The position numbers were made by a program, and so were the translations under genes. From an uncultured Methanobrevibacter sp. (GTDB lineage Archaea > Methanobacteriota > Methanobacteria > Methanobacteriales > Methanobacteriaceae), in NCBI GenBank assembly GCA_900314635.1, contig OMVY01000016.1:1-32883 (forward strand): 32,883 nucleotides of DNA, written 5' to 3'. This document shows, one piece after another, positions 24,071-32,518 of the stretch (positions are counted from its first letter, which is position 1; each line of letters opens with the position of its first letter). The notes beneath the pieces were generated by a model. It was given only the letters and a program-made list of their open reading frames with translations. It was not told the origin of the DNA and searched no databases.

Positions 24071-25306
24071 ATGTTTTTAACTAAGGAAGAAGAGAAGATG
24101 GCTGATGGCGAGTATGGAGAGACCATCAGAAAAAGCATGGATATTCTAATCGCACTTGGAGATATCTATGGTGCTGAGAAATTTGTTGACATCAAGTCCG
24201 CTCAGGTTTCAGGCGTTTCATACAAGACTATCGGAGAAGCAGGCCTGGAATACCTTCAGGATTTGGCTGCAGGAGCTGAAATCATCTACAATGAAAACGG
24301 AACAATCAGCGATAAAAGTGGAATCGCAACAATATCCGCTACATTGAATCCTGCAGGAACCGATCTGGACAACTGGAGGGAGTTTGGCTTTCCAATTGAT
24401 TTTGCAAAAAAGCAGGTTGAAATCTGTGATGCCTACGGGGCCCTTGGAATAAGCACCACATGCACATGCACTCCTTATCTGATTGGAAATGTTCCACGTT
24501 TTGGAGACCATGTCTCATGGTCAGAGTCCTCCGCTGTTGCCTATGTCAATTCAGTAATAGGAGCACGCACCAATCGTGAAGGAGGTCCTGGAGCATTAGC
24601 TGCAGCTATTATAGGCAAAACTCCATTATATGGTTATCATTTCGATGAAAACAGAAAGGCAACATTATCCGTTGATGTGGAATGCAAGCTGGAAAGAGCT
24701 GACTTCGGCGCACTTGGATACTATGTAGGCCAGATTGTCAAGGATGGTGTTCCATACTTCAAGATGCAGAACAAGACTCATGAAATCGCAAGCGGAAACC
24801 TTAAGGCTCTTGGAGCGGCTCTTGCATCATCAGGGGCTGTTGCATTGTATCATGTTGAAGACATCACTCCAGAGTATGGAAATGCAGGTCTTGAAGAAGT
24901 CGATGAAAAAATAACCGTTACAAAAGATGATATTCTAGAAACCCGTGAGAAATTATCCACTGCCGAAGGATATGCTGATCTTGTATGTCTGGGATGCCCT
25001 CATGCATCTCTTGAGGAAATCCAGGAGGTTGCAGAGATTGTCAAGGGCAGAAAAATCAAGAATGAGCTTTGGGTATGCTCATCCATCAGCGTAAAGGCGG
25101 CTGCTGACAGAATGGGATATACAAAGCAAATCGAGGATGCCGGAGGACATATAGTCCTTGATACCTGCATGGTGGTTGCTCCTATCGAGCAGATGGGATA
25201 TGAAGTGATTGGAGTAAACTCTGGAAAAGCAGCCAATTACGTGCCTTCAATGTGCGGATTGAAAGTCATTTTCGATGACATCGAGAATCTGCTTGATTTT
25301 GAATAA
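24071..25306 (+). CDS. Aconitase X catalytic (large) subunit, mevalonate 5-phosphate dehydratase type
   Basis: Fe-S hydro-lyase of the AcnX family. In archaea AcnX, with a separately encoded small subunit, is the phosphomevalonate dehydratase of the modified mevalonate pathway that supplies isoprenoids for membrane lipids. Recognisable segments are the N-terminal [32 protein letters not shown], the [12 protein letters not shown] region with C131 and C133, [22 protein letters not shown]306/C309 in CLGCPH, and C-terminal cysteines in DTCMVV and PSMCGLK. Length is 411 residues from the ATG at 24071, which has GAGGAG four nucleotides upstream; the in-frame TTG at 24059 lies before that site. The small subunit is not in this window. 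Confidence 0.9.
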   Translation: MFLTKEEEKMADGEYGETIRKSMDILIALGDIYGAEKFVDIKSAQVSGVSYKTIGEAGLEYLQDLAAGAEIIYNENGTISDKSGIATISATLNPAGTDLDNWREFGFPIDFAKKQVEICDAYGALGISTTCTCTPYLIGNVPRFGDHVSWSESSAVAYVNSVIGARTNREGGPGALAAAIIGKTPLYGYHFDENRKATLSVDVECKLERADFGALGYYVGQIVKDGVPYFKMQNKTHEIASGNLKALGAALASSGAVALYHVEDITPEYGNAGLEEVDEKITVTKDDILETREKLSTAEGYADLVCLGCPHASLEEIQEVAEIVKGRKIKNELWVCSSISVKAAADRMGYTKQIEDAGGHIVLDTCMVVAPIEQMGYEVIGVNSGKAANYVPSMCGLKVIFDDIENLLDFE

Positions 25307-25395
25307 ATCTTGAATCGAATGCCCAATGCATTAATTGAAATGCAGTGACCTGATAGAAGTTTTGTGATTATAGATTTGCTGTAATTTTCATAGAA

Positions 25396-25417
25396 GATTA
25401 TCTTAATATGGATAATC
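25396..25417 (-). terminator. Hairpin at the 3' end of the AAA ATPase gene
   Basis: GATTATC (25396-25402) pairs with GATAATC (25411-25417), overlapping the stop codon. There is no long T-run after it, so a terminator role is only possible. Confidence 0.35.
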
Positions 25418-26584
25418 TCCTTTTTCTTTATGTTCTGTTTTTAGCCATGTTTTAAAAATTTGATCATATATTTTAAAACCATCTTTGTCTAATTCTATTA
25501 AAGTTTTGTTCTGCAAGGATTTCAGGGAAGCTCCTATGGCTCCGCTGGTTACTCCAAGTTTATTTGCTATTTCAATTCTTTTCAGTGGTTTTTCAACAAG
25601 AGCAGTTATGATTCTCTTTTCTTGATTATTTAGTTTATACCATTCATTGGTTAAATGAATTAACAAGTAAGGAAGTGTTTTCTTAAATTCGTAAATTATT
25701 TTTTCTTCATTCAACTCTTCGTTAGGAGGCAACAATCTAGCAAAACTATTAACATAGTATGGAATTCCATTTGTGCATTTATAAAACCTTTCAAAACCTT
25801 CATCTGTGAATTTAAGATAATCTGCTTTTTCCATTAAATAATTTTTTGTTGTATCAAAAGAAAATGTTTTTAATTCATAATTTAATATTCTGCCTCCAAA
25901 AGCACCTTTTTGGCCTGCAATATCTGCTATCAGTTCATCTTTAATGCTCATGCTTCCAGAAAAGATATATCCAATGTGGTTTTGGGATTGTATGACACTT
26001 CTAATATACCACAAGAATCCATTAACATCTTCATCAAGTTGTTTTAAGATTTGAAATTCATCTAAGAATATTAATACTCCATCAATGTCCTCTTTGCAAT
26101 CATCATATATCTGCTGAGGCAAGTCCATTGCAAAAGTAGCAAATTTCGCATAATCCTCTTGTGAGTTTAGAATTGGAATTGGAATATTATCAATTGATTC
26201 TAGTTTGTCTAATTTGAAGTTGCGGGTTTTAAAATATTTTAAAATATGTTTATCTATAGTTTTGATATTTGATTGTCTGCATGCTTTTATAATTGACTCG
26301 TAAAATAATTTCATAAAGCTAAAACGGGTTAGTTTTTCGGTTTTGAATTTATCCATTGCGGATAAATCCATGTAAACAACCAAATAATCATTTTGGAAAT
26401 CCTTTTTCAATTTTTTCATTAAGGCAGTTTTGCCCACTCCCCTAATTCCTGTGAGCAATATTGTTGGTGTTGATCCCTTTTTGGTTATTTCCAGATTATC
26501 CCGGATAAATGAAATTTCATCAATTCTGTTATAGAACTGTGCGTCATTTAAATCATTATCATTTCCTAATGGCAAGCTTGTCAT
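25403..26584 (-). CDS. Archaeal AAA ATPase with C-terminal winged helix
   Basis: A 393-residue STAND-like ATPase of the archaeal ATPase family. Walker A is LLTGIRGVGKTALMKKL (about 43-59), and Walker B is VLIFLDEFQIL (about 174-184). A sensor-like FSGSMSI follows near 210. The C-terminal part (about 315-385) reads as a winged helix: EKRIITALVEKPLKRIEIANKLGVTSGAIGASLKSLQNKTLIEL. The ATG at 26584 is preceded by AAGGTG; the frame stays open upstream for 48 more codons through the repeats, but a TATA box there argues this is non-coding. Cellular role is unknown. Relatives are often multi-copy in archaeal genomes. Confidence 0.85.
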   Translation of the reverse strand: MTSLPLGNDNDLNDAQFYNRIDEISFIRDNLEITKKGSTPTILLTGIRGVGKTALMKKLKKDFQNDYLVVYMDLSAMDKFKTEKLTRFSFMKLFYESIIKACRQSNIKTIDKHILKYFKTRNFKLDKLESIDNIPIPILNSQEDYAKFATFAMDLPQQIYDDCKEDIDGVLIFLDEFQILKQLDEDVNGFLWYIRSVIQSQNHIGYIFSGSMSIKDELIADIAGQKGAFGGRILNYELKTFSFDTTKNYLMEKADYLKFTDEGFERFYKCTNGIPYYVNSFARLLPPNEELNEEKIIYEFKKTLPYLLIHLTNEWYKLNNQEKRIITALVEKPLKRIEIANKLGVTSGAIGASLKSLQNKTLIELDKDGFKIYDQIFKTWLKTEHKEKGDYPY

Positions 26585-26621
26585 ATTTACACCTTTGTTT
26601 ATTATGTTTGGAAACATTTTA

Positions 26622-26648
26622 TATAAATATAATGGAAATTCCATTATA
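26622..26648 (-). promoter_or_regulatory. ATPase promoter: TATA box overlapping a 21-bp palindrome
   Basis: On the minus strand a TATA box, ATTTATATAAAA, lies at about 26630-26619. A perfect palindrome with arms TATAATGGAA (26628-26637) and TTCCATTATA (26639-26648) around one A overlaps its upstream edge. A site here would control access of TBP/TFB. The protein's own winged helix is a candidate binder. Confidence 0.6.
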
Positions 26649-26719
26649 ATGGGAAAAACACACATTGCATTATGTAATGGATTTTGCATTATAATGGGGA
26701 AAACACACATTGCATTATG
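26642..26719. repeat. Two 33-bp direct repeats upstream of the ATPase TATA box
   Basis: Segments 26642-26674 and 26687-26719 are identical except for one base (GGGA versus GGGG at the twelfth and thirteenth positions) and are 45 bp apart. Each contains CATTATAATG, itself palindromic, and ACACACATTGCATTATG. The 12-bp gap is too short for a CRISPR spacer. The remaining spacer up to 27076 is AT-rich, with only the AGGAG site of the next gene. Confidence 0.7.
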
Positions 26720-27076
26720 CTGCTTCAAAAACTCTCATAACATATTTAGTTTAATATTTAAGTACTTTTAAGGATTTTAATGTTGAAAAATACTATTTTC
26801 GATTTTTCCCAGGAATTAAAATAAATATTTCCATATTTTTTTTATCATCCGCTTATTTTTTCTTTTTTGTTTTTAAATCAAATTTAAACTTACATTTCTT
26901 TTAATCTGCAAAAATCTTTGTTTTAAATCGTTAAAACATTTATTTTAAGAAAAATTCCTTATTTTAATAAACTTTATTATAGATAAAAAGCAAATCTAAT
27001 ATCATAATACTTTATAATCATATTCTATGATTTAAAAAGAAACATCTTTAATTAAAAAACCTTTAGGAGTGCTATA
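26720..27076. other. Divergent AT-rich spacer between ATPase repeats and Mur ligase
   Basis: About 357 bp. It contains the presumed promoter of the Mur ligase gene, with TATA-like stretches such as CTTTATAATC near 27010, and the ribosome binding site AGGAG at 27065-27069. No gene, strong hairpin or repeat was seen. Confidence 0.4.
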
Positions 27077-28573
27077 ATGAATGTTATTGTTGTAGGAGCA
27101 GGAAATGCAGGTCGTCCTGTTGCAAGATTATTAAACTATGCCGGCCACAAGGTCAAGATAACCGATCCTAAGAATATTGAAGATTTCCATATGGATGTTC
27201 AAAAAACACTTACCCTTATGGAAAAAGAAGGAGTGGAATTGGATTTAGGAGTATTCGAGCCTAGCCTCGATGGAATTGATACAGTTTACTTGTCTCCAAC
27301 AGTTCCTGAAAACTCTCCAGCTTACAAAATCATAGCTGGTGCTGATTTGGATGTATTTTCCAATGAAGACTTTGGAAGACTGGCGGATAGTTTCATCAAA
27401 CCAGATATAATAGGCATTACAGGTAGTGTAGGTAAAACCAGTACCACCCACATGGTAAGCGAGATATTCCGTGCTGCAGGCTACAAGGTCTGGCTCTGCT
27501 CTTCAATGACTCAGAATCTGGTCAGCGAAGTCATAGTCGATGGAATAATCAAAGGCCTTCCGGATAAGGCGGACATTGCTGTTTTAGAGCTTCCTCATGG
27601 TACTGCCGGATTGATGGGCGAGCTCAGACTGAAGGTTGGAGCTTTGCTTAACATTTATGAAGAGCATTTATCCGAGTTTGGCGGATCAATGGAAAAGTAT
27701 ACAGAACGTAAAATGTTCATAACCAAGCACAGCGAGAATTTCATAACAAGCATTCATTGTAAGGACACAGTAAAAGAAGCAAGACCTGATGCAATCTTTT
27801 ACGCCATGGTAAAGGATTTGCCTGGATATGACGATGAAAAGAAGCAGAGATACTTCGATAAGATAGCTAATTTCGAAGAGATAGCCATCGGCGAAAACCA
27901 GGTATGCAATTTCATTGGAGACAGTGCTAAAGGCGCTATAGAGATTGGCTATAAATTCAGAAATAAAAACGATGAACTTTTAAAGGGAAGCTTCACATCC
28001 GAATTCCATATGATGAGTTATTATTATGAAAATGCCGTAGCTGCAACAGCTATTGCCATGGCTTATGGACTGGACCTTCCAATAATTAAAAAAGGATTAT
28101 CCAACTTCAAGGGACTGGCTGTCCATATGGAATACATAGGCGATTACAACGGTCGGGAGGTATTTGTGGATGCATCTTATCTTATTGAAGGAATTACCGC
28201 AGCTCTTGACTTTTTAGGCGACAGAGACCTTGTATTGCTGCTTGACAACTTTGATACTTCAACAAAGCGTGACAAGAAGGAAACTGGAAGACTCATGGGC
28301 AAGTATGCCGATGTCATGATTGCCACAGGTTTCAATGAAGTCTATCAGAGAGTTGACCTCGAACCTGCCCAGGAGCTGCTTGATGCCGCAGTTGACTCAA
28401 AGGCATGCAAGGTAATTGCAGGAACCATGGAAGAAGGTGCTGAGCTTGCAATCAAATATTCAAAGCCTGGAGATACCATATTGCACCTTGGACCTCAATT
28501 GATGCAGGATCCTGAAGGCATAATGGCCAAGATAGTTTCCGGTCTGGAAGAAGGTTGTAAAAAGTACGAATAG
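27077..28573 (+). CDS. Mur ligase family protein, probable pseudomurein peptide synthesis
   Basis: A 498-residue ATP-dependent amide ligase of the Mur family. Domain 1 is a Rossmann fold (VVGAGNAG, residues 5-12), like MurC/MurD. Domain 2 holds the P-loop GITGSVGKTS (113-122) and LLNIYEEHLSEFGGSMEKYTERK, which corresponds to the N-x-x-x-DHL and Mg2+-binding region. Domain 3 (about 365-498) ends with a Rossmann-like part. Methanobacteriales build pseudomurein with such ligases, adding amino acids to a UDP-linked peptide; that role is inferred. A strong AGGAG precedes the ATG. A second Mur ligase follows 240 nt downstream on the same strand. Confidence 0.85.
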   Translation: MNVIVVGAGNAGRPVARLLNYAGHKVKITDPKNIEDFHMDVQKTLTLMEKEGVELDLGVFEPSLDGIDTVYLSPTVPENSPAYKIIAGADLDVFSNEDFGRLADSFIKPDIIGITGSVGKTSTTHMVSEIFRAAGYKVWLCSSMTQNLVSEVIVDGIIKGLPDKADIAVLELPHGTAGLMGELRLKVGALLNIYEEHLSEFGGSMEKYTERKMFITKHSENFITSIHCKDTVKEARPDAIFYAMVKDLPGYDDEKKQRYFDKIANFEEIAIGENQVCNFIGDSAKGAIEIGYKFRNKNDELLKGSFTSEFHMMSYYYENAVAATAIAMAYGLDLPIIKKGLSNFKGLAVHMEYIGDYNGREVFVDASYLIEGITAALDFLGDRDLVLLLDNFDTSTKRDKKETGRLMGKYADVMIATGFNEVYQRVDLEPAQELLDAAVDSKACKVIAGTMEEGAELAIKYSKPGDTILHLGPQLMQDPEGIMAKIVSGLEEGCKKYE

Positions 28574-28813
28574 TTACAGCTCATGATTGTAAAAGGACGA
28601 ATAATTCCAGTCATTGACTGAATTAGGAATAATTCGTTTAGATATTGGCTAAAGTACAGATAATAAGTTTAAATTTTTATTTAAACTTTTAATTTTTCTT
28701 TTTTTTATTTTAATAAAATCTAATAGTGTCTCATTGGAAGAAATAAAGATTAAATCTACTGTTTAATTTAATATTCATTCAATTATTGGTTTACTTTTGT
28801 GTTGGTGTTTAAA

Positions 28814-30448
28814 ATGAATAGTTTAGAGCTTTCCAGTATGTCAGATGAGAAATTGAACTCTCTTGAACTTGACGGCAAGACATTTGGTGTTATTGGGGTA
28901 TGCGGCATAGTCGGAAATCTTGTTGCTAGAATCCTCATGGACAGAGGATACAAGGTTATAGGTACCGACATGTCTTCCAAAGAGAATTGTCGCTTTGACA
29001 GTTCATTTGAAGGCTATGATATTAAGATATATTATGGCGGACACCCAAAGGCCTTCTTTAAGGAAATCGATTATGTCTTCGTCCCTCCAAGCCTGCCGAA
29101 AAAAGCCAAGGTCTTTGATTTCATCGAAGAAGCAGACATATGCATCCTGGAGCTTGGAGACATATTCAAACTGTTCAAACCAGATAAGAAGGTCATCTGC
29201 ATAAGCGGAACAAACGGTAAAACCACAACAACACAGCTGCTTAAAAAAATAGCTTATTCTGCAGGCTTGAAACCCTGTGAACATAATTTGGAAGGCATGC
29301 AGGGCAATAATGAATTCATTCCATCCCTGCAGGACAGATTGAACGGCGACATTGCCATACTTGAAACAGGAACCGATGGAACTCCTGGAGGATTGAAATC
29401 AGTTGTCGATTTGACCCATCCTAATTTCGCTATACTTACAAACATCACACCTGACCATCTAGTGGATCCGGAAAATACTGACAAGCACAAAGGCTTCCTT
29501 GATTATGCCAAAGTAAAGGGAGAGCTGATTCAAGGCATAGAAGAAAATGAAGGAACATTGATCTACAACAGCGACGACCCTACAGTGGTTGGACTTTTAC
29601 AAGAGTTGGACTACCAGGGTAAATCTATAAGCTTCGGCCTCGATTATGATAATGAATCATCTTCTACTAAGCCATGCTGGTGCGGCAGGGAAATAGAGAT
29701 TGATGAGGTTATCTATGGCTGTGGAGTTTATGACTGCGAATGCGGCATAAGATATGAAAAACCTGATTATATTGCAAGCAATATTTCATTGGAAAATAGA
29801 AGCTTCACTCTTGAAGGCCCTGATGGAGTTTATGGTTTCAAATTAGCCATGGATGGTCTTCATAACATCTACAATGCAGTCGGGGCGATTATCGCTTCTC
29901 GCATATTCCTGGACCTATCAGATGATGAGATACAGAATGGATTGTCTCAATTCACTGGAGCACTTGGCAGAATGGAAGTCATGGGAGAGGTCGAAGGCAA
30001 GACAATAATGGTCGACTATGCACATAATCCTGCAGGTGTCAAATCAGTATTGCAGGCTGTGGATGAGATTTATGACAAGGTTGCAGTTGTAATTACCGTC
30101 ACCTCCGAATCTGGAGAGGAAGGGGATATTGAAATTCTTAAAAATGCGATTGGAAATGTGGATTATATCATTCCGGCATCATATGACTGCAAGGCTGCTG
30201 CAGATAAGCTTCTCTCCATTGCAAGTGAAGGAGAGGGTGATTATGACTTAAATCTGCTTTCATCAATCTTCGTCTTCACTGAAGGAGAAATGGAGCAGAA
30301 GGGAGTTCGCACTTTAGGAGCCAGCCAGGAGCAGGTTCTGAATGGCCTTGAAACTGCATTGAAAACCGATGCAGACCTTGTATTATGTCTCGGCGAGGCG
30401 GCTTTCAAATTCGATCCTGCAATCAAGGACTTTTGTAAAAATCAGTAA
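28814..30448 (+). CDS. Mur ligase family protein with four-cysteine (MurT-like) insertion
   Basis: A 544-residue second Mur-type ligase. Domain 1 has a Rossmann-like GVIGVCGIVGN (25-35), domain 2 the P-loop ISGTNGKTTTTQ (130-141) and TNITPDHL (209-216). Near the C-terminal domain is GRMEVMGEVEGKTIMVDYAHNPAG. Residues 286-312 carry CWCG and CECG (C288, C290, C308, C310), resembling the zinc ribbon inserted in MurT, the lipid II-amidating ligase of Gram-positive bacteria. MurT normally works with GatD; no glutamine amidotransferase is present here. The ATG at 28814 follows GGTG; the in-frame GTG at 28799 lies before that site. A pseudomurein role is inferred. Confidence 0.85.
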   Translation: MNSLELSSMSDEKLNSLELDGKTFGVIGVCGIVGNLVARILMDRGYKVIGTDMSSKENCRFDSSFEGYDIKIYYGGHPKAFFKEIDYVFVPPSLPKKAKVFDFIEEADICILELGDIFKLFKPDKKVICISGTNGKTTTTQLLKKIAYSAGLKPCEHNLEGMQGNNEFIPSLQDRLNGDIAILETGTDGTPGGLKSVVDLTHPNFAILTNITPDHLVDPENTDKHKGFLDYAKVKGELIQGIEENEGTLIYNSDDPTVVGLLQELDYQGKSISFGLDYDNESSSTKPCWCGREIEIDEVIYGCGVYDCECGIRYEKPDYIASNISLENRSFTLEGPDGVYGFKLAMDGLHNIYNAVGAIIASRIFLDLSDDEIQNGLSQFTGALGRMEVMGEVEGKTIMVDYAHNPAGVKSVLQAVDEIYDKVAVVITVTSESGEEGDIEILKNAIGNVDYIIPASYDCKAAADKLLSIASEGEGDYDLNLLSSIFVFTEGEMEQKGVRTLGASQEQVLNGLETALKTDADLVLCLGEAAFKFDPAIKDFCKNQ

Positions 30449-30583
30449 AAGCCAATTTTTATGAAAATCCCATATTTTAAGACTTTATATTGATTTCTAT
30501 ATTTTTTCAATTTTTTTCATTTATTTAATCTTTAAATTTTTCTATTATCAAATTTTTATAAAAATGATTTTTCAAGGTTTAAC

Positions 30584-31471
30584 ATGATACTTAATGCAAG
30601 CGGCAGAACTGATATAGTGGCATTCTACACCCCATGGTTCATGAACCGCTACCACGAAGGATTTCTCGATGTTCGAAATCCCTTCAATCGCGACATGGTG
30701 AGCAGAATAAATTTTGATGATGTCGATCTCATATCCTTCTGCACCAAAAATCCCACTCCAATCGTTAAAAGGATTGGGGAGATTGAAAAACCCATTCAAT
30801 TTCAGGTGACCTTGACAGCCTACGGCAGGGATATCGAACCTCAGGTTCCCCTCAAAGCCCGAACAATCAAATATATTAAGAAAATAGCGCCAATCATAGG
30901 CAAGGAGAATATTACAATCAGATATGATCCTATCCTGTTTAATGACAAGTATGACCTTGAATATCATATCGACAAATTTGACAAGTACTGCAAGTCATTA
31001 AACGGCTATGCAGACAGGCTCACCATTCATTTTGTGGATGACTACAAGAATGCAAGGAGAAACAGGGATGTTTTAAGCTACAGGGAAGTGACAGACAATG
31101 ACTACAAGGTCATTGGAGAAAACTTTGCAAGAAGCGCCAAGGAAAACGACATGACTGTCTTTGCCTGTTTTGAAGACAGGAATCTCTGTGAATACGGATT
31201 TTCCCATGATGAATGCCTTTCACCAGCCCTTGCATACAAGCTCACCGGCAAGGAATATCCAAGATGGACTGCCCGAGAAGGCAACAAGTGTCATTGTGTT
31301 CAAATGGCTGATGTCGGAGAATATAATACCTGCCGTCACTTCTGCAAGTACTGCTATGCAAATTATGATGAAAAAAGAGTCAGAAGCAACTGCAAGGTTC
31401 ATTACGAGGATTCTTCACTTTTAATAGGTCGTTTGAAGAAAAATGATGTAATCAAGCTTCGAAAAAACTGA
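30584..31471 (+). CDS. DUF1848 family protein with C-terminal cysteine cluster
   Basis: A 295-residue protein of the uncharacterised DUF1848 family. The N-terminal signature is LNASGRTDIVAFYTPWFMNR, followed by FCTKNPTPIV and FQVTLTAYGRDIEPQVP; the alternating strands and helices look like a TIM-barrel-type fold. Near the C-terminus are C236, C238, C250, C254 and C257; the last three form CxxxCxxC, the spacing of radical-SAM 4Fe-4S sites, though at the opposite end from classical enzymes. AAGGT lies before the ATG. It is 198 nt upstream of the macrodomain gene on the same strand but that gene has its own promoter. Reaction and substrate are unknown. Confidence 0.85.
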   Translation: MILNASGRTDIVAFYTPWFMNRYHEGFLDVRNPFNRDMVSRINFDDVDLISFCTKNPTPIVKRIGEIEKPIQFQVTLTAYGRDIEPQVPLKARTIKYIKKIAPIIGKENITIRYDPILFNDKYDLEYHIDKFDKYCKSLNGYADRLTIHFVDDYKNARRNRDVLSYREVTDNDYKVIGENFARSAKENDMTVFACFEDRNLCEYGFSHDECLSPALAYKLTGKEYPRWTAREGNKCHCVQMADVGEYNTCRHFCKYCYANYDEKRVRSNCKVHYEDSSLLIGRLKKNDVIKLRKN

Positions 31472-31597
31472 TTTTCTTAAAATTTATCATATTCAAAAAG
31501 ACCTTCTTTCATTTCATCATTTTTCAAATTTTTTCTTCTTTTTTAAAACTCCATTTTTGTTTCATTGGATATTTTGCATTTTTTTATTTCTGTTTTA

Positions 31598-31648
31598 TTT
31601 ATATACTCTTAAACCTAATATTATAATAGATTAAAAAATATTAAAGGT
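31598..31648 (+). promoter_or_regulatory. Promoter of the macrodomain-sirtuin operon
   Basis: A TATA box, TTTATATACTC, is at about 31598-31608. Downstream, at the expected start region, an imperfect inverted repeat pairs ACCTAATATT (31613-31622) with AATATT-AA-AGGT (31637-31648). GGTGGT (31661-31666) is the ribosome binding site of the macrodomain gene. Confidence 0.45.
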
Positions 31649-31669
31649 AATTTAAGATATGGTGGTATA

Positions 31670-32479
31670 ATGGAAAACATCGATGCTTTAATTGAATACT
31701 TGATAAATGACAATCCCCGTTATCATGTAAGCGAGGAGCCGGAGACCTTTGAAGACAAGTTCAGAATATACCGCAGCCTGGTGAATATCAGGAATCCGAA
31801 TCCTGTTGATGATGATTATGTGGAAATGGAAAATGAAATGCTTCAGGAGCTGCTTTTAAAAAAAGAGATAAGCTCTTTTGAAGATATTGAAACAATAGGA
31901 GTCAAATATCCTCAAACAAAGCTTAATCATAAGGATATCCTGGCTCTCTGGCAGGGAGACATATGTACTCTTGAAATAGATACTATTGTAAATGCTGCAA
32001 ATTCACAGGGGCTGGGATGCTTCATACCATGCCATGACTGCATCGACAATAAGATTCACACTAATGCCGGAGTCAAGTTAAGACTTGAATGCTATCAGGA
32101 GATGCAGAAGTACGATTATACCCTGCCTTCAGGAACATGCCTCTTTACCGATGCCTATAACCTTCCTTCAAAACATGTCATCCATACTGTCGGTCCTGTT
32201 GTAACTGGACATCTCACCGATAGAAAGCGTGATGACCTTGCCAAATGTTATAGAAACTGTCTTGAAATATGCATCGAACATGGAATAAGGTCTATTGCAT
32301 TCTGCAGCATTTCAACAGGAGTGTTCAGATTTCCAAAAGACGAGGCATGCAGAATCGCAGTCACTACAGTTGAAGAAGTGCTTGATGAAAATCCTGATGC
32401 CTTTGACAAAGTGGTTTTCAATGTATTTTCAGACGAGCAGCTATCTATTTATGAGGATTTTATTAAGAATAGGGGTTAG
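31670..32479 (+). CDS. Zinc-dependent macrodomain protein (ADP-ribosylhydrolase, SirTM-linked type)
   Basis: A 269-residue macrodomain of the zinc-containing class that removes ADP-ribose from proteins modified by SirTM. A helical N-terminal extension (1-85) precedes the macrodomain (about 88-265), as in the staphylococcal and streptococcal enzymes. Visible are DTIVNAANSQGLG (104-116), the zinc ligands C117, H122 and C124 in GCFIPCHDC followed by IDNKIH, and the phosphate loop SISTGVF (213-219). GGTGGT precedes the ATG. The next gene, 39 nt downstream, is SirTM itself, so the pair can write and erase the same mark. All key residues of the class appear present. Confidence 0.92.
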   Translation: MENIDALIEYLINDNPRYHVSEEPETFEDKFRIYRSLVNIRNPNPVDDDYVEMENEMLQELLLKKEISSFEDIETIGVKYPQTKLNHKDILALWQGDICTLEIDTIVNAANSQGLGCFIPCHDCIDNKIHTNAGVKLRLECYQEMQKYDYTLPSGTCLFTDAYNLPSKHVIHTVGPVVTGHLTDRKRDDLAKCYRNCLEICIEHGIRSIAFCSISTGVFRFPKDEACRIAVTTVEEVLDENPDAFDKVVFNVFSDEQLSIYEDFIKNRG

Positions 32480-32518
32480 TCGATTTCTTTAAATTTCATT
32501 AACTATAGGGTTGAGAGT

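Noticed and set aside
26642-26719. Two 33-bp repeats as a minimal CRISPR array
   Set aside because: Only two copies, separated by 12 bp, with internal palindromes matching the adjacent promoter; no cas gene or leader nearby.
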